From: a bacterium
GTDB lineage: Bacteria > Patescibacteriota > Patescibacteriia > UBA1558 > S5-K13
Length of the DNA: 49,432 nt
Reading direction: 5' to 3'
NCBI GenBank assembly: GCA_029555085.1
Contig: JAKPTO010000003.1
Location: 1-49,432 of the forward strand
A model generated the notes under the pieces. The model was not told the DNA's origin. It was given only the letters and a program-made list of their open reading frames with translations, and searched no databases. Shown here piece after piece: positions 7,799 to 16,458 of this stretch. Positions within the stretch are counted from its first letter, which is position 1; each line of letters begins with the position of its first letter. The position numbers and the translations under genes are program-made.

Positions 7799-9178
7799 TT
7801 ATTTACATTCTAATACTCTAACAAAATTATCAATATCTCCCGCTCCTGTAATTATTATTACATTATCCCTAAATCTTGATAATGTTTTTTTAAGCTCTTT
7901 AAAATCTTTAGTGTAATAAATTTTTTGATTTGATTTTAAATAATTTTTTTTAATTTCTTTATATAAATCATAAGAATTTTTCTTATGAACGCTTCTTCTC
8001 CCTGATACTTGATAAACTGGATATAAAATTATATTATCAGCTAATTCAAAACAAGTTAAAAATTCATCGAATAATTGTTCTGTTCTGTCTTCCTGATGTG
8101 GTTGAAAAACTATTGTTATTTTTTTGTTTGAGTAAAATCCTCTTGCGCCAGACAAAAGTGATTTTATTGCTGTTGGATGATGAGCATAATCAGAAAAAAT
8201 TAAATTTTTATGCCACTCTCCAATAAATTCAAATCTGCGCCACAATCCTCTGAATTTTCTTATTGATTCTGAAATTATGCTAGGTTTTATACCTAATTTT
8301 ATAGCTATAGCGCAAGCAATTAAAATATTATAAATATTATAACAACCCGGCAAGGGTGTCTCTATTTTACATAATTTTTTATTTTTCAAGCATAGATCAA
8401 ATGTTTGTTTTTTGTTAGCATGTGAAACATTTTCAACATACAAATCACTATTATTTGTTAAACCAACAGAAAAAGAGTCTCTTCCTAATTTTAAATCTTT
8501 TATATTTATATCATCGCCATTATAAACAAGGTTTGTTTTTGATTTTAATTTATCAATAAACTCTTGAAATGAATCTTTTATATTTTTTAAATTTTTATAA
8601 ATATCTAAATGATCTCTATCTAGGGATGTAAGTCCTATAAACTTAGGATGAAGTTTTAACATTTTTCTATTATATTCATCAGCTTCAATAACTAGATACT
8701 TACTCTTCCCCAAAACAAAATTTGAATTTAATTTAAAAATTTTTGTTCCAACAAAAACCGTTGGATCCATATTTGCTTTTATCATTATCATAGAAAGAAT
8801 AGATGTCGTAGTTGATTTTCCGTGAGTTCCTGATATTGCAATTGTTGTATAATCTTTTGACAATTCTCCTAAAAAATCAAAATGCGATAAGCATTCTATT
8901 TTTAATTTTCTTGCGAGTTTTAATTCTGGATTATCACTTGGAATTGCTGGGGAATATACAACTAAATCACAAAGTTTGTCTAAATTTTTTTCATTATGTT
9001 CATAGAAAATTTTTATTCCTAAATTTTCTAAATCTTTTGTAAATTGATTTTTTACCAAATCCGAACCTCTTAAATTTTTTTTCAATTCAAACATCATTTT
9101 TGCAATTGCGGAAATCCCAACTCCACCCACACCAATCAAATGAACATTTTTTATTTTTTTAAGATCCATAAATTTCAA
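7799..9178 (-). CDS. murC: UDP-N-acetylmuramate--L-alanine ligase MurC
   Basis: A 459-residue ATP-dependent ligase that adds the first amino acid to UDP-MurNAc. The N-terminal Rossmann motif is HLIGVGGVGISAIAKMM, the ATP loop is ISGTHGKSTTT, and the central region has EADEYNR. SDYAHHPTAIKS marks the C-terminal domain of MurC. The first Met (9178) overlaps murG by 20 bases. The internal Met four codons on (MDLKKIKNVHLIG, 9169) aligns better with family starts, so the true start may be there. The overlap with murG suggests translational coupling. Confidence 0.96.
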   Translation of the reverse strand: MKFMDLKKIKNVHLIGVGGVGISAIAKMMFELKKNLRGSDLVKNQFTKDLENLGIKIFYEHNEKNLDKLCDLVVYSPAIPSDNPELKLARKLKIECLSHFDFLGELSKDYTTIAISGTHGKSTTTSILSMIMIKANMDPTVFVGTKIFKLNSNFVLGKSKYLVIEADEYNRKMLKLHPKFIGLTSLDRDHLDIYKNLKNIKDSFQEFIDKLKSKTNLVYNGDDINIKDLKLGRDSFSVGLTNNSDLYVENVSHANKKQTFDLCLKNKKLCKIETPLPGCYNIYNILIACAIAIKLGIKPSIISESIRKFRGLWRRFEFIGEWHKNLIFSDYAHHPTAIKSLLSGARGFYSNKKITIVFQPHQEDRTEQLFDEFLTCFELADNIILYPVYQVSGRRSVHKKNSYDLYKEIKKNYLKSNQKIYYTKDFKELKKTLSRFRDNVIIITGAGDIDNFVRVLECK

Positions 9179-10217
9179 ATATTATTCTCTTTATTGAATC
9201 ATGTGGCATAATATTGTTTATATTTTTTTCTAATAGTGATTTTTTATTTTGATTTTTGTGAAGCGAAAAAATATTTTCTGTCAAGTTATTTAATTCTGAG
9301 TTATCCACAGCTTCATGTTGTGCAAAATATTTTGCGTTTTCCTCTTGATGTCCAGGAAGTGGCACTATTATTGATGCTTTTGAAAGAAAAGATAATTCAC
9401 TTAGCGTTGCCATTCCAGCACGAGATACAATAATGTCTGCGAGAAACATAAATTCTAATAATTCTTTGTCTAAAAAACTATATTGATAATAATCTTGCTT
9501 TTTCACTATATAATTCTTATTTTCTCCGGTAGAATGAATCACCTGAAATACTTGAATTAATTTATCTAAATCTTGATAAATTTTATCATTTAAAGTTAGC
9601 GCTCCACTTGAGCCACCCAGTATTAAAAGTATTGGTTTACTATTAAAGCAATATTTTTCTTTTATTTTTTCTTTTGATAAATTCAAAATATCAACCCCTG
9701 TAAACCTACTTGGATTACCCGTTAAAACTGCATTTTCGCCAAAATATTGTAATTGTTCTGGAAATGTTACTGTAATTTTATCAGCAAAAAATTTCATAAT
9801 TTTATTTGCGAGACCAATGCGAACATCCTGTTGATGTATTAATATTTTTTTATTCATTAATCTTCCCATGATAACAAGTGGAACACTTACATAGGCGCCA
9901 GCACTGATTATAATATCGGGATTTATTTTTTTTATAATTCTATAACTTTCAAATAGGGCTTTTGTGAAATTAAAAATATCTAAAATATTATATATACTTA
10001 CATATCTTCTTAATTTTGCACTTGATATTTGATGGGTTTTTATGCCCCTAGTATTTAAATAATTATTTTCAATTCCATTTTTTGTTGATACCCAAAAAAT
10101 TTCATCATTTTTGTGATTTTTTCTAATCTCATTTATTATGGCTACAAGTGGCGTTACAGGACCTAGCGTTCCTCCACCTGAAAATAATAATCTCATAATT
10201 TTAACTTCAAAATTCAA
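9159..10217 (-). CDS. murG: UDP-GlcNAc--lipid I GlcNAc transferase MurG
   Basis: A GT28 enzyme that adds GlcNAc to lipid I to form lipid II at the inner face of the membrane. The likely start is the second Met (10196, MRLLFSGGGTLGPVTPL), because the preceding seven residues are outside the fold. The glycine-rich loop reads GGGTLGPVTP where classical MurG has GGTGGHxxP, so the conserved His is missing. HQQDVRIGLANK replaces HEQNxxxGxxNR. The second domain has LLILGGSSGALTLN, SRAGMATLSEL and PLPGHQEENAKYF, all normal MurG positions. The His loss is, to my knowledge, common in CPR MurG proteins. The context ftsW-murG-murC supports the call. Confidence 0.92.
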   Translation of the reverse strand: MNFEVKIMRLLFSGGGTLGPVTPLVAIINEIRKNHKNDEIFWVSTKNGIENNYLNTRGIKTHQISSAKLRRYVSIYNILDIFNFTKALFESYRIIKKINPDIIISAGAYVSVPLVIMGRLMNKKILIHQQDVRIGLANKIMKFFADKITVTFPEQLQYFGENAVLTGNPSRFTGVDILNLSKEKIKEKYCFNSKPILLILGGSSGALTLNDKIYQDLDKLIQVFQVIHSTGENKNYIVKKQDYYQYSFLDKELLEFMFLADIIVSRAGMATLSELSFLSKASIIVPLPGHQEENAKYFAQHEAVDNSELNNLTENIFSLHKNQNKKSLLEKNINNIMPHDSIKRIIFEIYGS

Positions 10218-10220
10218 TAA

Positions 10221-11378
10221 TTATTTTGTGTATTTTGATATATTAACAAGTATTCCCATGGCAGACAAACTCATTATCATTGCTGTTCCTCCATAACTCA
10301 CAAATGGAAGAGGTATTCCTGTCATAGGCATCAATCCTATCATTGAACAAATATTAATAAAACTCTGAAAACCAATCCAGGAAATTATCCCGGCTGACAA
10401 TACTTTTCCATAAACACTTTTTGTCCTGCTTACAACTCTAAATCCCAAATATATCAAAACAAATATTCCTAAAATATATATAAAACAAGGTATAAATCCA
10501 AGTTCTTCTCCAATTATTGCAAAAATTGAATCTCCAGATACTTCTGGGATATAGCCATATTTCTGTCTTGATCGTCCAAGTCCCACACCAAAAATCCCAC
10601 CAGAACCTATTGCAATAAGAGATTGATTAAGATGATATGCAATTCCCTGAACATCTGAACTTGGATTCAAAAAAACATTCAATCTAGCCAATCTATATGG
10701 CGCTGTTTTTATTGCTATTAAAAATAAAAAAAACGAAGACAAAATTAGAACTAATATATGTTTAATACTGCCCCCACCTATAAAAAATCCTGTAATTGCA
10801 ATTATAAATACAATTAGAAGTGTTCCCAAATCTGGCTCTAAAAATATAAGAAAACAAATAACTACTAAAAGCACGATAAAGGGCACAAAACCCTCAGAAA
10901 AGCTTTTTATTTTATCTCCTCGAGACTCTATCCATCCAGCAAGATATATTAAATAGGTTAATTTTACAATCTCAGAGGGTTGCACGGACATACCAAAAAT
11001 ATTGATCCAACTTTGAGCATCTTTTCCATAATCAGTGCCAAGTCCTGGAACAAAAACAAGAACCAAAAGTATTATGGATACAAGCAACATTAAAAATGAA
11101 TACTTTTTTAATGAATTGAAATTTATTTTTGAAAAAATATAAAACAATATTGATCCCGGTAATACCCCAAACAAAAATTGATGCCAAAAAATATGATAAG
11201 TGTTTCCATATTTTTTATACGACAAAACTGGACTCGCAGACAATAAAACAATGAGTCCGAATAAAACCAAAATCCATAAAATTATTATAATTAAATAATC
11301 AGGACTATGTTCTGATTTATTTTTTCTAAAAAATGACCTAAAAAATGATTGAATTTTATTTTCTCTACTTGGTCTCAT
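10221..11378 (-). CDS. ftsW: SEDS-family peptidoglycan polymerase FtsW
   Basis: A 385-residue polytopic membrane protein with about ten hydrophobic segments, starting at residue 27. It shows the SEDS signatures QPSEIVKL, FLEPDLGTLLIVF, YHLNQSLIAIGSGG..GVGLG and the C-terminal GMIPMTGIPLPFVSYGGTA-like stretch (GLMPMTGIPLPFVSYGG). SEDS proteins polymerise lipid II into glycan strands with a partner class B PBP. I choose FtsW over RodA because it lies between murD and murG, as in the classical division and wall cluster. The only PBP2-type gene in the window is in the mre cluster. The start overlaps the end of murD by 14 bases. Confidence 0.92.
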   Translation of the reverse strand: MRPSRENKIQSFFRSFFRKNKSEHSPDYLIIIILWILVLFGLIVLLSASPVLSYKKYGNTYHIFWHQFLFGVLPGSILFYIFSKINFNSLKKYSFLMLLVSIILLVLVFVPGLGTDYGKDAQSWINIFGMSVQPSEIVKLTYLIYLAGWIESRGDKIKSFSEGFVPFIVLLVVICFLIFLEPDLGTLLIVFIIAITGFFIGGGSIKHILVLILSSFFLFLIAIKTAPYRLARLNVFLNPSSDVQGIAYHLNQSLIAIGSGGIFGVGLGRSRQKYGYIPEVSGDSIFAIIGEELGFIPCFIYILGIFVLIYLGFRVVSRTKSVYGKVLSAGIISWIGFQSFINICSMIGLMPMTGIPLPFVSYGGTAMIMSLSAMGILVNISKYTK

Positions 11379-12687
11379 TTTTTATTTTATTAACAATTTG
11401 ATTAAATTGATTTCCTCTATCAAATTCATTTACAAACAATCCGAAACTTGCGCATCCTGGGGATAATAGAATTATATCATTTTCGTTTGCTATTTTATAT
11501 AAATCATAAACAGCTCGTTCAAAATTATCATAAATACCTAAAACCAAATCTTTGTCTTTCTTATCAATTAATTCTTTTAATTTTAAGGAATCCTCTCCTT
11601 TGAGGAGTGCAATCTTTTTTGCTTTTTTTAAAATTGTATCTGCAAAATTATCAAGTGGTAAATTTTTTGTTGCTCCGCCAGCTAAAAGCAATACTTTTTT
11701 ATCAAAAGAATTTAAAGCCATAATTCCAGCATCCGGTGATGTACTCGCGCTATCATTAATAAAAATTATTTTATTTATTTCATTTACTTTTTCTAATCTA
11801 AACTCTACTCCTCTAAAATTAGAAATTGCCTCTTTGATAATATTTTCCGAAACTCCTATCTCAAGAGCAATTTTTCTTGCGCAGGCTATATTTTCTAAAT
11901 TATGTTTTCCTATTAAATTCGTATTATAATTTTTAAAATCATTCTTAGAATAATAAACTATTTTAGATTTTGCTTGTTTTTCAAATTCATAAAAATACTT
12001 ATCTTTTTTGTCTTTATTTATAAACAAAACCCCATTTTTATCTTGAAATTTATAAATACATTTTTTGTCGTCAACATAATCATCCATTGATTTATATCTA
12101 TTGAGATGATCTCTATATATATTTGTTATAGCAGAATATTGAGGAGAAATTTTTTCATCTCTAAATCCCTCTAATTGCCAAGATGATAACTCCAAAACAA
12201 GATAGGAATTTTTGTTTAATCTGTCTAAAAGTGGAAGAGTTGCAGTTCCTCTGATATTCCCGGATAAATATACATCAAACCCAGCATGTTTTAAAATTTC
12301 ATAAATCAATGTTGCTGTTGTAGTTTTACCTCTTGTCCCAGTAATTCCTATAATTTTTGCATCTGTTAATGTAGTCGCGTATGAATCATCCATTATTATT
12401 TTTCTTTTATTATTTCTCGCTATTTGTAAAAATTTTGAATCTTCCGGAATTGCAGGATTCCTTACTATAATATCGTTTTCAACAAAATCTTTCTCAATGT
12501 GCCCACCTAAATGTAATTTAATATTTTTATTTTTAAGCTCTTCAATTGAATTTTCGAGTTCATTCTCGGTTTTTAAATCAGTCACAGTTACAATCGCGCC
12601 TTTATCATAAAAAAACAAAGCGTCTTTCAAACCCTTTCCAATAGTACCAAGTCCCATTATTAAAACTCTTTTTCCCTTAAAATCCAT
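11365..12687 (-). CDS. murD: UDP-MurNAc-L-alanine--D-glutamate ligase MurD
   Basis: A 440-residue Mur ligase. The N-terminal domain opens with KRVLIMGLGTIGKGL, the ATP loop is GITGTRGKTTTATL, YLVLELSSWQLEGF is the MurD-specific central motif, and FINDSASTSPDAGIMAL is its version of the third-domain signature. It ends with LLLAGGATKNLP and LSPGCASFGLFVNEFDRGNQF, typical of MurD. It adds D-Glu to UDP-MurNAc-L-Ala in the cytoplasm. It overlaps ftsW and follows mraY after 69 bases. Confidence 0.95.
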   Translation of the reverse strand: MDFKGKRVLIMGLGTIGKGLKDALFFYDKGAIVTVTDLKTENELENSIEELKNKNIKLHLGGHIEKDFVENDIIVRNPAIPEDSKFLQIARNNKRKIIMDDSYATTLTDAKIIGITGTRGKTTTATLIYEILKHAGFDVYLSGNIRGTATLPLLDRLNKNSYLVLELSSWQLEGFRDEKISPQYSAITNIYRDHLNRYKSMDDYVDDKKCIYKFQDKNGVLFINKDKKDKYFYEFEKQAKSKIVYYSKNDFKNYNTNLIGKHNLENIACARKIALEIGVSENIIKEAISNFRGVEFRLEKVNEINKIIFINDSASTSPDAGIMALNSFDKKVLLLAGGATKNLPLDNFADTILKKAKKIALLKGEDSLKLKELIDKKDKDLVLGIYDNFERAVYDLYKIANENDIILLSPGCASFGLFVNEFDRGNQFNQIVNKIKNETK

Positions 12688-12756
12688 AAAAAATTAATTA
12701 TTGATAAAAATAGGGCTCCAAATAATAATCAATGATTAAATTCTAATCAATTTTGT

Positions 12757-13806
12757 TTAAATCGCCTTATCAAATAAATAAATAATAAGCGTTGATACTG
12801 CAAGAATTCCGCTTAATAACCAAGCTCGCATTACAATTTTAGATTCTGGCCAACCAATTGCTTCTAAATGATGATGAATCGGTGTTGAGATAAAAAGTTT
12901 TTTCCCACAATGCGTTTTTTTATAAATCGTCTGAATTATAACTGAAAGCGATTCAACAAGAAATATAAATGCAAAAATTGGTAAATAAAGCAATGTATTT
13001 GTAAGCATTGCTATTATTCCAAGAGTTACGCCCAGACTCATGGATCCAGTATCTCCCATAAAAAATCTTGCTGGTGGGATATTAAACCACAAAAAACTTA
13101 CCAGCGCGCCCACAATGACTGCACAAAATGCGCATAAATCAAATTTTCCCTGTAAAAAACAAATAACGCCAAGCGCCGCAAAACAAACCAAGAGCAAACC
13201 ACCCACGAGTCCATCAAGCCCATCCGTTTCATTGACTGAAAAAGATGTTGCCGATACAACAAATACAAATATAGGAATAATCCACAAACCCACATTAAAA
13301 TTTCCAATAAAAGGAATGTGTAATACATCCCAATCCAATCTAAAATAAAACCACAATGCCCCACACAAAGATAAAGCAAAATAAATTAAAATTTTTTGTT
13401 TCACGCTTAATCCACCACCCTTTGGACCAATTCTTTTTACGCCCATATAGTCATCAATTAAACCAAACAACGCGGAGACAATTAGAGCGCCCAGCGGTAA
13501 TAATGTTTGTGATCTTGAAAAAAAGTTTAAAATAGATATTTTTGTATCAGGAAAAATGACAGAAATAACATAAAATAACCCAATAACCAAAAGCACGGTA
13601 AGCCAAATTATTATCCCACCCATTGTTGGGGTTCCTTCTTTACTCTTATGTAATTGAAAATAAACAGGCGCGTCGCTTTCTGATCTTAATTGTTTCCTGA
13701 ATTTATGTTTGTATAAAAAATAACTTACAGAAGGGGTAATCAAAAAAGCTATAATAGCAGAAAAAATTGTAAGTATAAAAACTTTTAATATAATAATATT
13801 TATCAT
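12757..13806 (-). CDS. mraY: Phospho-MurNAc-pentapeptide transferase MraY
   Basis: A 349-residue membrane enzyme with about ten hydrophobic segments that transfers phospho-MurNAc-pentapeptide to undecaprenyl phosphate to make lipid I. Visible signatures are KEGTPTMGG, LFGLIDDYMGVKR with the catalytic Asp pair, NETDGLDGLVGG, FMGDTGSMSLG and the periplasm-distant HHHLEAIGWPE loop. Length is normal. It starts one base after the end of the upstream three-TM gene, so the two are probably co-translated. Confidence 0.96.
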   Translation of the reverse strand: MINIIILKVFILTIFSAIIAFLITPSVSYFLYKHKFRKQLRSESDAPVYFQLHKSKEGTPTMGGIIIWLTVLLVIGLFYVISVIFPDTKISILNFFSRSQTLLPLGALIVSALFGLIDDYMGVKRIGPKGGGLSVKQKILIYFALSLCGALWFYFRLDWDVLHIPFIGNFNVGLWIIPIFVFVVSATSFSVNETDGLDGLVGGLLLVCFAALGVICFLQGKFDLCAFCAVIVGALVSFLWFNIPPARFFMGDTGSMSLGVTLGIIAMLTNTLLYLPIFAFIFLVESLSVIIQTIYKKTHCGKKLFISTPIHHHLEAIGWPESKIVMRAWLLSGILAVSTLIIYLFDKAI

Positions 13807-13807
13807 A

Positions 13808-14167
13808 TCAATATTCTATTGAAATTATTTTTAATAAATAAATTAATAAACATGAATTCAAAAACACACTTGAAGAAACTAAAATATATGGCAATACTAA
13901 TGAATCTTTTTTTAAATTATAAAAATATCCTAAAAGAAAATTTATTAATATAAATACAAGACCTAAAATCGGAGCAAATAAAATATACTTTGCCTCATTT
14001 AAATAATCTATTCCAAAATAAAAATTATAATGTAAAACATGCATTGTCTTTGTAAAATCTATAACTTTATAAACAATTATCCAAATTGATGCATTTATTA
14101 TGATAGAAAAAATCATAGGAATAATTATCCAAGTTTTTCTAAAAAAAATTTTTAATTTATGAAACAT
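13808..14167 (-). CDS. Hypothetical three-TM membrane protein
   Basis: A 119-residue protein with three clear hydrophobic segments, about 13-34, 59-83 and 91-113, and a basic N-terminus, so the N-terminus is probably cytoplasmic. No motif is recognised. It sits tightly between iscS (2 bases) and mraY (1 base). Proteins of this size and topology are frequent next to mraY or iscS in CPR genomes, but the function is unknown to me. Confidence 0.7.
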   Translation of the reverse strand: MFHKLKIFFRKTWIIIPMIFSIIINASIWIIVYKVIDFTKTMHVLHYNFYFGIDYLNEAKYILFAPILGLVFILINFLLGYFYNLKKDSLVLPYILVSSSVFLNSCLLIYLLKIISIEY

Positions 14168-14169
14168 AA

Positions 14170-15342
14170 TTATTTAAAGGGTGAAAATTTTCTTAATTGT
14201 ATAACTGATTTTTTTAAAATCATAACAAATTTTTTTGCTTCTTCCATTGTATTGTACTTTCCCAAACTAATTCTAAGAGATCCATGAGCATTCTCTGGTT
14301 TTATTCCCATTGAAAGCAATGCATGAGAAGCACTAAGAGATCCAGACGCGCAAGCTGAACCAGTAGAGCACGCAACACCGCACAAATCTAATTTTAATAA
14401 TAAACTTTCTCCTTCTACATTTTCAAATAATAAATTTATATTATTTTCTAATCTCTTGTCTTTGTCCCCATTTAGAGAAACTCCTTTTATTTTTAGGGCT
14501 TCTTTTATTATATAATCTCTAATTTTTTTCATTTTCTCTATTATTTTTTTGTGATCTTTGCTGGAAATTAATTGAATTGCTTTTCCAAATCCCACAATTG
14601 CGGGAACATTATATGTTCCTGGTCTTATGCCATACTCCTGCTGTCCTCCATACATTAGTGGAGATAATTTTGCGCGTTCGCTCATAAAAAACGCGCCGAC
14701 TCCTTTTGGTCCATATATTTTATGCGAGGAAATTGATACAAAATCAGCTCTTAATTTTTTAACATCCATATCTCTAAAATAACAGGCCTGAACAGCATCA
14801 CTATGAAATAAAATTTTATTAGTTCTTTTTTCATTTATCTCAGCTAATTTTTTACCAATATGAGCTATGTTTGAAACCGTGCCAACTTCATTATTTGCAT
14901 ACATTATAGAAATTAATCTTGTATTTTCCTTTATTGCTCTAAAAATTTTTTGCGGATCAATTATTCCATTTTTCTCTGGTGCGATAAAAGTTACATCTAC
15001 TCCTCTTCTCGAAAGATACTTTGCAGTTTCTAAAACGCATGGATGTTCAAACATCGTTGTAATTAAATGACCCTTAAAATCAGAAAAAACGCCCTGGAGT
15101 ATTGTATTATTACTCTCTGTTGCGCCCGAAGTAAAAATTATCTCATTTGGTTTACAATTTAAAAATTTCGAGATAATATATTTTGCATTTAAAACTCCAG
15201 CTTCTGCTTTTTGTCCGAATTCGTGAATAGAAGAAGCATTTCCGAATTGTAAATTAAAATAAGGAATCATTTCCTTTAGAACCTCCTTGTCGATTTGCGT
15301 TGTTGCGGAATTGTCAAAATATATTTTGTTTTGTTTTTTCAT
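14170..15342 (-). CDS. iscS: Cysteine desulfurase (IscS/NifS family)
   Basis: A 390-residue PLP enzyme that converts cysteine to alanine and passes persulfide sulfur to the IscU scaffold. The PLP lysine is Lys208 in SSHKIYGPKG, TSGATESNN binds the cofactor phosphate, and HSDAVQA carries the cofactor-stacking region. The catalytic cysteine is Cys331 in STGSACASG on the mobile loop. RPGTYNVPAIVGFGKA is the conserved C-terminal element. It overlaps the nfu gene by 4 bases (ATG/TGA type coupling) and forms an Fe-S unit with nfu and iscU. Confidence 0.94.
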   Translation of the reverse strand: MKKQNKIYFDNSATTQIDKEVLKEMIPYFNLQFGNASSIHEFGQKAEAGVLNAKYIISKFLNCKPNEIIFTSGATESNNTILQGVFSDFKGHLITTMFEHPCVLETAKYLSRRGVDVTFIAPEKNGIIDPQKIFRAIKENTRLISIMYANNEVGTVSNIAHIGKKLAEINEKRTNKILFHSDAVQACYFRDMDVKKLRADFVSISSHKIYGPKGVGAFFMSERAKLSPLMYGGQQEYGIRPGTYNVPAIVGFGKAIQLISSKDHKKIIEKMKKIRDYIIKEALKIKGVSLNGDKDKRLENNINLLFENVEGESLLLKLDLCGVACSTGSACASGSLSASHALLSMGIKPENAHGSLRISLGKYNTMEEAKKFVMILKKSVIQLRKFSPFK

Positions 15343-15566
15343 ATTCTATCTCTTTTTACGATAATATTTGGTATAACTTTTCTAAGTTCTTCTTGTATAA
15401 ATCCTGTTATAGTCATTTCAGCCATCGGACAATGCTGACACACGCCAAGAAGCTTTATTGTTATAATATTTTTTTTCGTATCAAAACTGACAACCTCTAA
15501 ATCTCCCCCGTCAATACTCAGAGATTTTCTAATTTTTTCTATTGCTTTTTCTAGATTTTTTGTCAT
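15339..15566 (-). CDS. NifU C-terminal-like (Nfu) Fe-S carrier
   Basis: A 75-residue single-domain protein of the NifU C-terminal family. LSIDGGDLEVVSFDTKKN is the usual opening, and GVCQHCPMAEMT contains the CxxC pair (Cys43, Cys46) that bridges a [4Fe-4S] cluster between two subunits. It delivers clusters to target enzymes. Its start overlaps the end of iscU by 38 bases in another frame, an unusually long overlap. Its end overlaps iscS by 4. Confidence 0.88.
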   Translation of the reverse strand: MTKNLEKAIEKIRKSLSIDGGDLEVVSFDTKKNIITIKLLGVCQHCPMAEMTITGFIQEELRKVIPNIIVKRDRI

Positions 15567-15939
15567 TGGTTTTTTTTAAATAATCATTTATTGCCTTGTG
15601 AAGCGCTTCAATAGAAAGCATTGAGCAGTGAACTTTTTGCGGAGGCAATCCTCCTAATTTTTTTAAAATTATACTCTTATCTATTTTTAAAGCGTTTTCT
15701 AATGTTTTTCCCTTTGCTTCTTGTGTAACAACAGAAGAACATGCAATAGCAGCTCCGCATCCAAGAGTTTCAAATTTTATATCTTTAATTTTATTCAATT
15801 TTTTATCTATTTTTAAATAGATTTTCATTATATCACCACAAACAGGATTCCCAACTTGGGATGTGGCATCTGGATTCGATATTTTGCCTTGATTTCTAGG
15901 ATTTTGAAAATGATCCAAAACCTGTTTTGAATATAGCAT
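15529..15939 (-). CDS. iscU: Fe-S cluster scaffold IscU/NifU N-terminal type
   Basis: A 136-residue scaffold protein. The three cluster ligands are visible: Cys34 in GNPVCGDIMKI (with the conserved Asp36), Cys61 in LGCGAAIACSS, and Cys105 in KVHCSMLSIEAL. The first residues, YSKQVLDHFQNPRNQG, are the typical family start. It assembles Fe-S clusters with sulfur from the IscS-type enzyme encoded two genes downstream. The Lys-rich tail (KKTNDKKSRKSNRKN) is the part that overlaps nfu and is likely not part of the fold. Confidence 0.93.
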   Translation of the reverse strand: MLYSKQVLDHFQNPRNQGKISNPDATSQVGNPVCGDIMKIYLKIDKKLNKIKDIKFETLGCGAAIACSSVVTQEAKGKTLENALKIDKSIILKKLGGLPPQKVHCSMLSIEALHKAINDYLKKTNDKKSRKSNRKN

Positions 15940-15998
15940 ATATAAATGTATTTAAATTTTGAATTCTTTACTATATATATTATCACTCAAATACATAT

Positions 15999-16026
15999 TT
16001 GACAATATCAATATTTTTGATATAAT
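15999..16026 (+). promoter_or_regulatory. Promoter of rpmA
   Basis: TTGACA at 15999-16004 and TATAAT at 16021-16026, with a 16-base spacer and an extended -10 (TGATATAAT). It reads into rpmA with a leader of about 80 bases. No obvious structure is visible in the leader. Confidence 0.8.
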
Positions 16027-16113
16027 TTTGTAAGTTATCAATAAAAATAGCAATTAGTCATTGGCTATTATATAATAAAAATAGTAGCTAAAACTAACAA
16101 CTAACAAAAATAT

Positions 16114-16398
16114 ATGGCACATAAAAAATCTGGCGGTTCTACTCAGCTAGGAAGAGATTCTAGACCAAAAATGCTAGGTGTAAAAATGCAACACGGACAA
16201 AGTGTAAAACCCGGACAAGTCATCATAAAACAACGCGGTACAAAATATCACGCAGGAAAAAATGTTAGAAAAGGAGCCGATGATACACTTTATTCTTCAA
16301 AATCTGGCATAATACAATTTTCAAAGAAAAAAGTAAAAGCATTTGACGGAAACTTAAAATTAAGAACATTTGTAGCTGTTGAAGAGTCCAAAAAATAA
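16114..16398 (+). CDS. rpmA: 50S ribosomal protein L27
   Basis: A 94-residue protein. It starts MAHKKSGGSTQLGRDSRPK, where the family has AHKKGxGSxxNGRDSxxKRLG. It continues with QRGTKYHAGKNVRKGADDTLYS. The N-terminal tail of L27 reaches the peptidyl-transferase centre. No Firmicutes-style cleavable N-terminal extension is present. It stands alone, with its own promoter and terminator and without rplU next to it. Confidence 0.97.
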   Translation: MAHKKSGGSTQLGRDSRPKMLGVKMQHGQSVKPGQVIIKQRGTKYHAGKNVRKGADDTLYSSKSGIIQFSKKKVKAFDGNLKLRTFVAVEESKK

Positions 16399-16412
16399 AT
16401 ATCATAAATATA

Positions 16413-16443
16413 AAATCCACCCCGACTAATGGGGTGGATTTTT
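16413..16443 (+). terminator. Terminator of rpmA (possibly bidirectional)
   Basis: AAATCCACCCC (16413-16423) pairs perfectly with GGGGTGGATTT (16431-16441), followed by Ts. The A-run on the other side means it may also end the minus-strand ftsEX transcript, which stops at 16459. Confidence 0.85.
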
Positions 16444-16458
16444 GATTTTAAAATATAT

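Noticed and set aside
11552-11929. 125-residue plus-strand ORF
   Set aside because: Antisense shadow of murD; no promoter or ribosome site.
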